Shown: positions 58,801 through 61,699 of the stretch, piece after piece
How the letters are laid out: each line of letters starts with the position of its first letter
Position numbering within the stretch: position 1 is the stretch's first letter
Source of the DNA: Echinometra lucunter
Lineage: Eukaryota > Echinodermata > Echinoidea > Camarodonta > Echinometridae
NCBI GenBank assembly: GCA_029962745.1
Contig: CM057162.1
Span: forward strand, 22,714,402-22,778,401
Reading direction: 5' to 3'
DNA: 64,000 nucleotides
Translations under genes and position numbers: made by a program
Notes under the pieces: generated by a model
What the model was told of the DNA's origin: nothing
The model's database searches: none
Seen by the model: the letters and a program-made list of their open reading frames with translations, nothing else

Positions 58801-60391
58801 TTCATTTACATGTTGCAAGTCATTTTATTGTGGCTTTCCTCACAGATTTTAGCTCAAGATGATTGGGTGAATATTGCAAATAATCTTCCTGGTAACACAA
58901 GAGATTACACGGTGGATGACCTTCGACCTTTAACGTGGTATCAATTCCGTGTCACAGCAGTGAACACAGCCGGTCCGAGTGTGTATCCCTTCCGGGTCTC
59001 TACCGTCGCATACAGTGGATCAGGTAGGATTATGCAATTTCTGTTTTACTATATAGGATAAAGTTGTAATCTGGAACAACAGGTACGGCGTTACTTCTCA
59101 TGAACATCGGTTTGTGAAATATGCAATAAAATGTCTTTTTCAAGTTGCCACGTTAATAATTGTTGCAGGCTAACACAGAGAATAATTGTGAGAGTCACAT
59201 AAGAGGCATTGTGGGGATATGGTGCCATATTAGGTTAAAAACGGCGGAAATCTAATAATAATGATGATGATAATATTCTGGATTTATGTAGCGGCTTAAT
59301 ACGTCTCGGATGTCTTTAAACGCTTTACAGAAATACTGGCGCTAGAAGTAGAAATGTATCTAGACAGTGACCCAATGTTTATTTAAAGGAAGAAAGAATA
59401 CAATTCTTTCTCTGATTGGATTTTAGCTACTTTTTGCCGTGGCATTGCGTCAACTTTTGTAGATACCCCGGGGGATGTGTTTCATTGAGGCCTGTACATC
59501 ATCCGCGTAAATCACTTTCTGAAAAGCACCCTAAACGGGGATTAAGGTAGGGGTGATTTTGATACCCTAAACGGGGAAACCCATGAACGATCTCAGATTT
59601 TTAGACCCTTAACGGAGATTATAAAACTCTTGCATTGTTTTTATATACCCTAAGGGGGGATATCTTCAACTAGACGTTTTTTCCGTTTTTCAAGTTAAAA
59701 AAAAAAAAAAAACTGCTTGTAAACACATTAAAGAATATATTCTCATTAAAAGAGAGGTATTTTTTTCTCTTCTTTACAAAATACACACAGTAACAGCGAT
59801 TGATTTGCCATATTTTCATTCCATCGTCAGGGTCTTTCAAATTTCCTACCCTTTTCGGGTTCCGGCATTAGTGAATTTGATACCCTTTTTTATTTTTATT
59901 TTTGCTGTTTATGATACCCTAAAGTGGATCCCCGGGTTCCCCGCCCGGTGCTGAAAAACGACCCTTTTTCTACGTTTTTCTTTACGCGGATGATGTACAA
60001 GCCTCAATGCGACACATCCCCCGGGGTAGATACCAAAGTAAGATCCGTTAAATAATGGCGTTTAATGTGTAAAAACTCCTGATGATAAAGAAGGAATTGT
60101 AATTGTTAATGTGGATATCTAACTTTTCTTGTATGATTGTAACCCTGTATCATGTTGTATTGGTGTAGGCACAGCACCTCCTATCAAGCAGAGTACGTCA
60201 AGACCTTTAGCATTCTATGAAGACCCTCGCTTATTTGGACCAATTCTTGGTATTCTTACTCTCTTCGTCATTCTTGGCTTCATAAGCTACTTCATCCACG
60301 GTTGTCGTCGACGTCGTAAGAAGGCAATCAAATCTCAACATGTCGTCGTGGAAACGCTGAGTGGACGCGAAAGTAATGGGAACTCACCATC
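15392..60391 (+). CDS. Dscam: Dscam orthologue, partial (26 exons, Ig1 to transmembrane segment)
   Basis: Homophilic cell-adhesion receptor of the immunoglobulin superfamily; in animals it acts at the neuronal surface in self-recognition, neurite avoidance and synaptic targeting (family knowledge). The span contains 26 exons listed separately. They join with consistent phases (2 leading bases + 1631 codons + 2 trailing bases) and no stop. The domain order Ig x9, FN3 x4, Ig, FN3 x2, TM is diagnostic of Dscam and excludes contactin, neogenin, sidekick and LAR-type receptors. Each Ig has the two core cysteines and the strand-C tryptophan. Almost all domain borders are phase-1 introns. The signal-peptide exon is missing upstream and most of the cytoplasmic tail lies beyond 60391, so both ends are open. 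Vertebrate DSCAM and DSCAML1 cannot be told apart here; an invertebrate deuterostome would be expected to have one pre-duplication copy. Confidence 0.93.
15852..16218. mobile_element. MITE, GGTGCA-core family, copy 2
   Basis: The termini are TACTCACTAGGAATAAAAGG and, from the other strand, TACACACTCAGAATGAAAGG; both continue TTCAA. The interior is packed with GGTGCA/TGCACC palindromic units such as GGTGCAAATTTGCACC. It starts about 135 bases after the Ig1 donor. Confidence 0.85.
17278..17694. mobile_element. piggyBac-like MITE, copy A
   Basis: The ends are TTAACCCATTCGTGACAGG and the complement of CTGTCGCGAATGGGTTAA, so the element begins CCC inside a TTAA duplication, as piggyBac elements do. 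About 417 bp, non-coding; two other copies are at 30925 and 52362. The short open frame crossing its right end is not a gene. Confidence 0.82.
19779..19823. repeat. (CT)n microsatellite
   Basis: Long uninterrupted CT run followed by CTCA/CACA repeats. Confidence 0.9.
20088..20604. mobile_element. Long palindromic element (AAATTTTCTATTTGACA family)
   Basis: The two halves are inverted copies: the left arm contains GAAAGTTATG, GAAATTTTCTG and GACACTACCAT, and the right arm contains their complements. A one-arm relative is at 39143-39500 and a fragment near 40165-40215. No coding capacity. Confidence 0.7.
20733..21005. mobile_element. GGGGCGGCGC/poly-G element
   Basis: It begins CAGGGGCGGCGCTACGGGG and ends CCCAGGCGCCGCCCCTG (inverted termini), with a purine-rich centre. 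Related copies are at 45578-45780 and 51716-51993. Confidence 0.7.
21046..21213. mobile_element. 168-bp hairpin MITE
   Basis: Arms of about 65 bp, beginning CACTCTCAAAACACTGGT on both strands and continuing to GACCAACTGTTGGT or close variants. Only about 35 bp separates the arms. No coding capacity. Confidence 0.85.
22905..23700. repeat. ~109-bp minisatellite, seven copies
   Basis: After a (GA)n run, the motif ATTGTGCGCGAGGGGTGCG (or variant) recurs at 22978, 23087, 23198, 23307, 23416, 23522 and 23639, spaced 106-117 bases. The units are flanked by GGTGGAAAGGCAGAGATGAA. The long His/Pro/Ser-rich antisense frames are repeat artefacts. Confidence 0.93.
25006..25052. repeat. (GA)n microsatellite
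   Basis: Uninterrupted GA run. Confidence 0.93.
25471..25737. mobile_element. Poly-G/GGCGTA-type element, copy
   Basis: It shares the internal AAAAACCAGAGATAGGA and the right-hand TTTCGACAAAAGATTTCGA with the element at 49416-49843 and ends in GGATTTACGCCG. The left terminus is eroded. Confidence 0.65.
26038..26232. repeat. Two-copy ~101-bp tandem duplication
   Basis: GCATACCGCACTGNAATCAT to CGAAGGTTCACACA occurs twice in a row with a few substitutions. Confidence 0.9.
26881..27478. mobile_element. ~600-bp inverted-repeat element
   Basis: The left arm is TTTAAATGGCAAGTCCACAG and the right arm is the complement of CTGTGGACTTGCAATTTAA. The arms also share GAAAATTTGAT/ATCAAATTTTC and GGAAGTTATGA-like parts. 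No coding capacity. Confidence 0.72.
28579..28725 (+). CDS. Dscam: Dscam exon: Ig2, first half
   Basis: Acceptor TATCATACAG to 28578, donor TCAG|GTACTG; 147 bases, phase 1/1. It encodes [12 protein letters not shown], then [13 protein letters not shown] and [11 protein letters not shown]. The MRGN-AVFKC motif is a hallmark of Ig2 in vertebrate DSCAM. The exon carries the first Ig cysteine and the strand-C tryptophan; the second cysteine is in the next exon. A GGCGTA/poly-G repeat starts only about 30 bases after the donor. Confidence 0.92.
28755..29223. mobile_element. CACTGGCGTA element in Ig2 intron
   Basis: The termini are CACTGGCGTACTGATGAGG and the complement of CTCACTACGCCACAGG, with G-rich then C-rich blocks just inside. 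It starts 30 bases past the Ig2a donor. Confidence 0.7.
29943..30086 (+). CDS. Dscam: Dscam exon: Ig2, second half
   Basis: Acceptor TCTGTCTGTAG to 29942 and donor GCAG|GTAAGT; 144 bases, phase 1/1. It encodes [18 protein letters not shown], then [14 protein letters not shown] and a final PPAVLHVA. It supplies the second core cysteine of Ig2. The split of Ig2 across two phase-1 exons is the ancestral arrangement that arthropods later expanded into an exon-4 array. Here only one copy of each half is seen. Confidence 0.92.
30152..30635. mobile_element. MITE with AACACGATAAAAAC termini, copy 2, interrupted
   Basis: The same element as 11983-12173 but split by a 302-bp insertion at 30227-30528. 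The sequence resumes correctly on both sides (GTGCGGACTTTA before and TTACAAAGGCTTATTACG after). Confidence 0.88.
30227..30528. mobile_element. PIF/Harbinger-like MITE nested in another MITE
   Basis: 302 bp with termini AGGCCCCGTCACATATTAGC on both strands, flanked by TTA at 30224-30226 and 30529-30531. A 3-bp TTA duplication is characteristic of PIF/Harbinger. The empty site in copy 11983-12173 reads GGACTTTACAA, confirming the borders. Confidence 0.88.
30925..31347. mobile_element. piggyBac-like MITE, copy B
   Basis: The ends are TTAACCCATTCGTGACAGG and CTGTCACGAATGGGTTAA. About 95% like copies A and C by eye; it lies in the Ig2-Ig3 intron. Confidence 0.85.
31348..32630. other. Intron sequence, no feature
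   Basis: A short imperfect repeat of AAAGCTNTATATT lies just before the Ig3 acceptor (32508-32605). Nothing else was recognised. Confidence 0.5.
32631..32909 (+). CDS. Dscam: Dscam exon: Ig3
   Basis: One whole Ig domain in a 279-base phase-1/1 exon (acceptor TTTGATCCTCAG, donor AGAG|GTAGGC). It starts [11 protein letters not shown], has [40 protein letters not shown] and ends TTRTVVVR. The VELPC and DSG/DAG-type F-strand signature match family Ig3. All core residues are present. Confidence 0.94.
33335..33604 (+). CDS. Dscam: Dscam exon: Ig4
   Basis: A 270-base phase-1/1 exon (acceptor TTTATTTCCAG, donor GGAG|GTCAGT). Core pieces: [46 protein letters not shown]. The NGT sequon in strand E is a potential N-glycosylation site. 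An antisense open frame over this exon is a shadow. Confidence 0.93.
33960..35206 (+). pseudogene. 5'-truncated, broken non-LTR retrotransposon (LINE)
   Basis: The frame from 33969 holds the end of a reverse transcriptase: [16 protein letters not shown] contains the catalytic YADD box (33996-34007). It is followed by [10 protein letters not shown], the [19 protein letters not shown] stretch and a C-terminal part with [19 protein letters not shown] ending 34682. Both parts share a frame but are cut by TAA at 34353 and TAG at 34425, so it is dead. The 3' end finishes in a TTGAATC tandem tail (about 35184-35206), as in CR1/L2-type LINEs. The clade is inferred. It sits in sense in the Ig4-Ig5 intron. 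Confidence 0.88.
35372..35668 (+). CDS. Dscam: Dscam exon: Ig5
   Basis: A 297-base phase-1/1 exon (acceptor TTGATTACAG, donor ATAG|GTATAG). It encodes [20 protein letters not shown], a longer C'-E region containing a doubled SDVI element ([17 protein letters not shown]), and [21 protein letters not shown] followed by DGG-YRC matches Ig5 of vertebrate DSCAM, including the long C'-E loop. The intron begins with a 52-bp minisatellite only 8 bases past the exon end. Confidence 0.94.
35677..35929. repeat. 52-bp minisatellite beside the Ig5 donor
   Basis: Units starting TTGATTGCTAGTTTGATTGC begin at 35677, 35741, 35793, 35845 and 35897; after the first (which carries 12 extra bases) the period is exactly 52. 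The array starts 8 bases after the exon end. Confidence 0.95.
36287..36335. repeat. (ATT)n microsatellite
   Basis: Uninterrupted ATT run. Confidence 0.95.
36961..37213. mobile_element. GGCGTAGCAA/poly-C element
   Basis: The termini are AGTGGCGTAGCAATAGG and the complement of CCTTGCTACGCCAGTGG, with a C run at 37171-37182 inside. Same class as 28755 and 49416. Confidence 0.7.
37343..37614. mobile_element. MITE with ~95-bp inverted arms
   Basis: The left arm starts TGCACTATGAACATAACGG and includes GTCAAAAGAACATCCCTT; the right arm is its near-complement, ending TTCATAGTGTA. Central loop of about 70 bp. Non-coding. Confidence 0.85.
37615..40277. other. Rest of Ig5-Ig6 intron
   Basis: Contains a poly-C run (37839-37853), a (GA)n/poly-G junction (38738-38769), a one-arm relative of the 20088 palindrome (39143-39500) and AT/TATA repeats near 40121-40157. 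No exon was recognised. Confidence 0.55.
40278..40550 (+). CDS. Dscam: Dscam exon: Ig6
   Basis: A 273-base phase-1/1 exon (acceptor TTTAATTTCAG, donor AAAG|GTATAA). It encodes [48 protein letters not shown] and [11 protein letters not shown]. The sequence pattern I-IHC-V-G-P, W-YK, LP and NGTL-DV is that of family Ig6. Confidence 0.94.
41067..41345 (+). CDS. Dscam: Dscam exon: Ig7
   Basis: A 279-base phase-1/1 exon (acceptor ATCCCTCCAACAG, donor CAAG|GTAATA). It starts [10 protein letters not shown], continues [20 protein letters not shown], then [29 protein letters not shown]. The GDLPI insertion and N-AAAV-Y after strand F closely match vertebrate Ig7. Arthropods diversify this domain (exon 9 array); only one version is present here. 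The antisense 197-codon frame across it is a shadow. Confidence 0.95.
41346..42754. other. Ig7-Ig8 intron, first part
   Basis: Only a short two-copy repeat with TATGCATATCATGTATAGTA (about 41847-41906) was recognised. Confidence 0.55.
42755..43016. mobile_element. MITE, AGAACC-core family, copy 2 (inverted)
   Basis: The left end is CACACTAAAAAAGAAATGGT and the right end, read on the other strand, is ACACTTAGAATAATATGCC. The interior AAGAACC/GGTTCT pattern matches 6109-6391 in reverse orientation. It ends 62 bases before the Ig8 exon. Confidence 0.78.
43079..43198 (+). CDS. Dscam: Dscam exon: Ig8, first part
   Basis: A 120-base phase-1/1 exon (acceptor GATATGACAG, donor CCTG|GTAAAC). It encodes [43 protein letters not shown] is the conserved Ig8 opening. 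It carries the first cysteine and the strand-C tryptophan. The remainder of Ig8 is 739 bases downstream. Confidence 0.93.
43432..43466 (-). promoter_or_regulatory. Histone-type mRNA 3' processing signal, orphan
   Basis: On the minus strand GGTCCTTTTCAGGGCC (43466-43451) is a full 6-bp stem with the UUUC tetraloop, matching the replication-dependent histone stem-loop. It is followed by ACAATC and, ten bases downstream, CCAAGAATGA, close to the sea urchin histone downstream element (CAAGAAAGA) that U7 snRNA pairs with. No histone coding sequence is visible upstream on the minus strand. Imperfect inverted sequences GCGGTAGAAGG/CCTTCTACCGC flank it (about 43400-43523). Confidence 0.55.
43758..43855. 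repeat. (TTA)n microsatellite in Ig8 intron
   Basis: A long TTA run just upstream of the second Ig8 exon. Confidence 0.95.
43938..44108 (+). CDS. Dscam: Dscam exon: Ig8, second part
   Basis: A 171-base phase-1/1 exon (acceptor TTCATGACAG, donor TTCG|GTAAGT). It encodes [40 protein letters not shown] and ATLTVF. It contains the second core cysteine and an NGS sequon in strand E. The poly-Tyr reading that runs into it from upstream comes from a TTA microsatellite and is not coding. Confidence 0.93.
44536..44832 (+). CDS. Dscam: Dscam exon: Ig9
   Basis: A 297-base phase-1/1 exon (acceptor TTTCGTTTCCAG, donor CAAG|GTATCA). It starts [16 protein letters not shown], then [52 protein letters not shown] and VIQLWVQ. 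The long C'-E segment and the IIQL-type ending match family Ig9, the last Ig before the first FN3 block. Confidence 0.94.
45352..45483 (+). CDS. Dscam: Dscam exon: FN3-1, first half
   Basis: A 132-base phase-1/1 exon (acceptor TTTGTTACAG, donor TCAG|GTGAGT). It encodes [32 protein letters not shown] and EYKN. The B-strand W and the FDGNSP-TG motif before strand C are typical of the first Dscam FN3 domain. Confidence 0.93.
45578..45780. mobile_element. Poly-C element in FN3-1 intron
   Basis: It begins GTGCCGGGCCGCGC, has a purine-rich centre, then GTGGGTCATCTTGCCC and a C run of about 24, as in 20733-21005, and ends GGCACCGTCCCTG. Confidence 0.65.
45983..46156 (+). CDS. Dscam: Dscam exon: FN3-1, second half
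   Basis: A 174-base phase-1/1 exon (acceptor TGTTTGTTAG). It encodes [33 protein letters not shown] and GISEPSKA. The [13 protein letters not shown] stretch is the FN3 tyrosine-corner region. The donor is weak, GAAG|GTTGGT, but it is the only GT that gives the phase needed by the next exon. Confidence 0.88.
46611..46681 (+). CDS. Dscam: Dscam exon: FN3-2, first part
   Basis: A short 71-base exon (acceptor CTTTTATTTCAG, donor CGG|GTAAGT), phase 1 in and phase 0 out. It encodes [14 protein letters not shown] and SQSIKITWR, i.e. the A and B strands with the B-strand tryptophan. It is recognised because it completes the next FN3 exon exactly. Confidence 0.88.
46870..47100. repeat. Degenerate ATT/ATC microsatellite
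   Basis: Imperfect ATTATTATC repeats immediately upstream of the FN3-2 second exon; the Ile-rich reading is not coding. Confidence 0.9.
47162..47393 (+). CDS. Dscam: Dscam exon: FN3-2, second part
   Basis: A 232-base exon, phase 0 in and 1 out (acceptor TTTTGATCTACAG, donor GATG|GTAAGA). It encodes [20 protein letters not shown], then [20 protein letters not shown] and [23 protein letters not shown] and TLED are conserved in this family domain. The apolar run upstream in the same frame is an ATT-rich microsatellite in the intron. Confidence 0.92.
47847..47993 (+). CDS. Dscam: Dscam exon: FN3-3, first half
   Basis: A 147-base phase-1/1 exon (acceptor GATTATATCAG, donor GAAG|GTAGGT). It encodes [49 protein letters not shown]. 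The LNGILQG-RV-Y motif is almost invariant in Dscam FN3-3. A possible extra cassette exon lies between this and the next exon. Confidence 0.94.
48146..48232 (+). CDS. Possible cassette exon inside FN3-3 (29 residues)
   Basis: This 87-base block is open in the gene's frame, bounded by an upstream CAATTTTTAG acceptor-like site and an AGA|GTACGT donor-like site. It is phase 1 at both ends, so it could be included or skipped without changing the frame. It would encode a hydrophilic, proline-rich insert: [18 protein letters not shown], then [11 protein letters not shown]. It is more GC-rich than the surrounding intron. The acceptor has a poor pyrimidine tract, and the FN3-3 domain is already full length without it, so it could equally be chance open sequence. 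Confidence 0.35.
48443..48598 (+). CDS. Dscam: Dscam exon: FN3-3, second half
   Basis: A 156-base phase-1/1 exon (acceptor CCCCTCTCAAG, donor GACG|GTAAGA). It encodes [70 protein letters not shown] is the conserved second half of this domain. Joining directly to the 47993 exon gives a domain of normal length. Confidence 0.94.
49111..49250 (+). CDS. Dscam: Dscam exon: FN3-4, first half
   Basis: A 140-base exon, phase 1 in and 0 out; acceptor is a long CT tract ending CTGTAG, donor is a weak GAG|GTTTGA. It encodes [58 protein letters not shown] is the conserved FN3-4 signature. Confidence 0.91.
49416..49843. mobile_element. CACTGGCGTAAATCC/poly-G element
   Basis: The termini are CACTGGCGTAAATCCGGGG and the complement of CCCCCGGATTTACGC. 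The interior matches 25471-25737. It lies in the FN3-4 intron, about 165 bases after the donor. Confidence 0.75.
50117..50267. mobile_element. Palindromic MITE, GGGCCCCGTTTCATAAA type
   Basis: The arms GGGGCCCCGTTTCATAAAAC and GTTTTATGAAACGGGGGGCC are inverted, and the loop contains CCAATCAGATGCAAGGATTT. A sister with a different arm is at 57750-57887. Confidence 0.88.
50686..50839 (+). CDS. Dscam: Dscam exon: FN3-4, second half
   Basis: A 154-base exon, phase 0 in and 1 out (acceptor CTTTTTACAG, donor AGAG|GTAAGA). It encodes [40 protein letters not shown], then an EIPMSR linker to Ig10. It contains the tyrosine corner and the AGQG(E)S turn typical of FN3. Confidence 0.92.
51581..51698 (+). 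CDS. Dscam: Dscam exon: Ig10, first half
   Basis: A 118-base exon, phase 1 in and phase 2 out (acceptor TCGTCCTCAG, donor AACAG|GTAACC). It encodes [49 protein letters not shown] is diagnostic of Ig10, the Ig embedded in the FN3 block and the feature that distinguishes Dscam from other Ig/FN3 receptors. Confidence 0.94.
51716..51993. mobile_element. Poly-G/(GAA)n element next to Ig10a donor
   Basis: It starts 18 bases after the Ig10a exon with CCAGGGGCAGGCCGCTACGG, contains a (GAA)n run (about 51780-51893) and ends CCTGTCGCCGCCTCTG. Same family as 20733-21005. Confidence 0.7.
52362..52776. mobile_element. piggyBac-like MITE, copy C, beside Ig10b acceptor
   Basis: The termini are TTAACCCATTCGTGACAGG and CTGTCACGAATGGGTTAA. 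It ends 57 bases before the exon at 52834, so the branch-point region lies at or just beyond its edge. Confidence 0.87.
52834..52994 (+). CDS. Dscam: Dscam exon: Ig10, second half
   Basis: A 161-base exon, phase 2 in and 1 out (acceptor TTTGATCGTAG, donor TTGG|GTAAGT). It encodes [53 protein letters not shown]. It supplies the second Ig10 cysteine. The acceptor has a poor pyrimidine tract, and a 415-bp MITE ends 57 bases upstream of it. Confidence 0.92.
52995..55411. other. Ig10-FN3-5 intron
   Basis: 2.4 kb with a poly-C run at 54079-54088; no named repeat or exon was recognised. Confidence 0.5.
55412..55510 (+). CDS. Dscam: Dscam exon: FN3-5, first part
   Basis: A 99-base phase-1/1 exon (acceptor TAATATTAATAG, donor ACGG|GTAAGT). 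It encodes [33 protein letters not shown]. The NGGSSI motif before strand C matches family FN3-5. It is short, and an MITE copy begins 21 bases after it. Confidence 0.91.
55532..55723. mobile_element. MITE with AACACGATAAAAAC termini, copy 3 (inverted)
   Basis: 192 bp, in the opposite orientation to copies 1 and 2. It begins 21 bases after the FN3-5a donor. Confidence 0.87.
56201..56392. repeat. Two-copy ~92-bp tandem duplication
   Basis: TTTGATCATGGCTCCC to TTGAGCATATCATG occurs twice. The second copy has an extra ATGGCTCCC and one extra T. Confidence 0.93.
56993..57181 (+). CDS. Dscam: Dscam exon: FN3-5, second part
   Basis: A 189-base phase-1/1 exon (acceptor TATATTTTATAG, donor GAAA|GTAAGT). 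It encodes [58 protein letters not shown]. The L-CGT-Y-F-ITA-N-LG-G-PS pattern, including the conserved Cys, matches FN3-5 of vertebrate DSCAM. Confidence 0.93.
57750..57887. mobile_element. Palindromic MITE, GGGAGCGTTTCATGAAG type
   Basis: Inverted arms (GGGAGCGTTTCATGAAGTG / TTGATGAAACACTCCC). The loop CCAATCAGATGCAAGGATTT is identical to that of 50117-50267, although the arms have diverged. Confidence 0.87.
58105..58226 (+). CDS. Dscam: Dscam exon: FN3-6, first half
   Basis: A 122-base exon, phase 1 in and 0 out (acceptor TCTTTACAG, donor CAG|GTGTGC). It encodes [40 protein letters not shown]. The W--GGCPI-S motif is nearly invariant in the last Dscam FN3 domain. Confidence 0.93.
58846..59023 (+). 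CDS. Dscam: Dscam exon: FN3-6, second half
   Basis: A 178-base exon, phase 0 in and 1 out (acceptor TTTCCTCACAG, donor TCAG|GTAGGA). It encodes [66 protein letters not shown] is the expected F-G region just outside the membrane. Confidence 0.93.
59467..60025. mobile_element. 559-bp inverted-repeat element with 8-bp target duplication
   Basis: The termini are CCCGGGGGATGTGTTTCATT and, from the other strand, CCCGGGGGATGTGTCGCATT, continuing as matching arms of about 45 bp. GTAGATAC flanks both sides exactly (59459-59466, 60026-60033). An 8-bp duplication fits hAT-type transposons. The interior has repeated ACCCTAAACGGGGA motifs and no open frame. It lies between the FN3-6 and transmembrane exons. 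Confidence 0.9.
60169..60391 (+). CDS. Dscam: Dscam exon: transmembrane helix and tail start
   Basis: A 223-base exon, phase 1 in and phase 2 out (acceptor TATTGGTGTAG, donor ATC|GTAAGT). A juxtamembrane stretch [13 protein letters not shown] leads into a hydrophobic helix ([20 protein letters not shown]) followed by the stop-transfer cluster RRRRKK. The tail then begins [20 protein letters not shown] and is open at the donor, so further cytoplasmic exons must lie downstream of the window or in unrecognised sequence after 60391. Confidence 0.9.
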
Positions 60392-60524
60392 GTAAGTATA
60401 ATTTACTCGTTTTATATATCCAGTTTTTGTAGCAATCAAAAATTGTAGTAACCCTGGGGCAAAGGGGCGCAGTCAGTAAAATTTCGATACATACCTACGA
60501 CGACCTATTACCCTCGCTGGGTTT

Positions 60525-61690
60525 TAATGGATGCAGCTGTAAGGCGCAGGGCTGTGCAGCAGTTGTGATCTCCCACCTCCGCTGCAAGTTGGCGCTTTCG
60601 TGCTAGGGTTTTCAGAAGAAGGACGTATCTTACCTTCTTGAAGTTGTGCCTTCTCATGGACCCTTCCTCTTCGGTGGGCAATTCGCCCAAGTATTCCAGA
60701 GGGAGATAGGGGCGGAAGCAGGCTGCTGAGATGGCGCAGCAATTTCGCCACCCTGGTACCTTTGTCCCTGCCTCCTCCCCATCCCAACTCCCAGGTCACT
60801 CAGTCACTCTCCCAGCCTCCACCTCCTTCAGCCTCTCCTGGCGTAAGGGACGTAGTGGTAAGGCGAAGAGAGGAAGAAGCATGCGATGCTCCTCCAGTGC
60901 CCTTTCCCAAAGGAAGCAGTGTTTGACATTTTGCATTGTCCTCAACATCAAGAGGATAAAACAAGTTCATTCCTCCTGCCTATTTCAGGATGGAAACTCT
61001 TCCTCGGTTCTTCCCTTAATCAGAAAGAACGACCTCGTTATTTCTTTACATCTGAGAGATTCTTAAGGATCTTCTGAGGTTCGTTTTTCCAGGTAGATGC
61101 CTTCTGGTCTCGAACTTTTCTTTTGGGTTTTGGCCGGCTCCGCGAATGTTCTTTCGCATAGTGGCGCCTGTGGTTGCCTTCTGCAGGGACCGTGGTCTAC
61201 TCCTTTGTTACCTAAAACGACTGGCTTCTAGTCGCGGAGTCGGAGGCACTAATTGCCAAGCAGACTCAGTTCTTGGTACAAACAACCAGAGCCTGGGTTT
61301 TCTGATCAACTGGGTGAAGTCGGAACTTTCTCCTACGCGCTATCCAGTATTTCAGGGCATGCAGATAGATTTTCCTATTAACTGGCTCGTCCCAGTCAGG
61401 ACAGAATTCAGACCATAGTTTTAGCCGCCGACCGTTTACGCAACGCCCGCTGAGTCTGGGCCAAGCGAAGGCTCCAATACTTTCGTTACCTGGCCAGTCT
61501 CGTAGATGTCCTAGTGGACTACATTCATGAGGCCTTTCCAGCGGCAACTCCTCGTCATTTCAAGCCGGGCAGGGATTCTCTTGCGACTTGGATTCCACTT
61601 CCGAGAGATATCAGGCTTACTGTTATCTCGTTTGGCGAGCAGCTCCTTTCTGGGGACTGGTCTCTCCTAGCGGTTACCCTTTATATTAAG
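60525..61690 (+). pseudogene. Broken DIRS-order retrotransposon, gag/RT part
   Basis: Across shifting frames the translation resembles DIRS-type elements. GPFLFGGQFAQVFQ resembles the gag end. LGFLINWVKSELSPTRYPVF is the reverse-transcriptase segment after the catalytic box, and LQYFRYLASLVDV with PRHFKPGRDSLATWIPLP is the RT-RNase H connector. There are several frameshifts and stops, so it is not functional. The catalytic RT core could not be read and seems lost. Confidence 0.72.
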
Positions 61691-61699
61691 TTTTCCTCT

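Noticed and set aside
15392..60391. Alternative identity as contactin, sidekick, neogenin or receptor phosphatase
   Set aside because: Ten Ig domains with Ig10 between FN3-4 and FN3-5, and domain-specific motifs, fit only Dscam.
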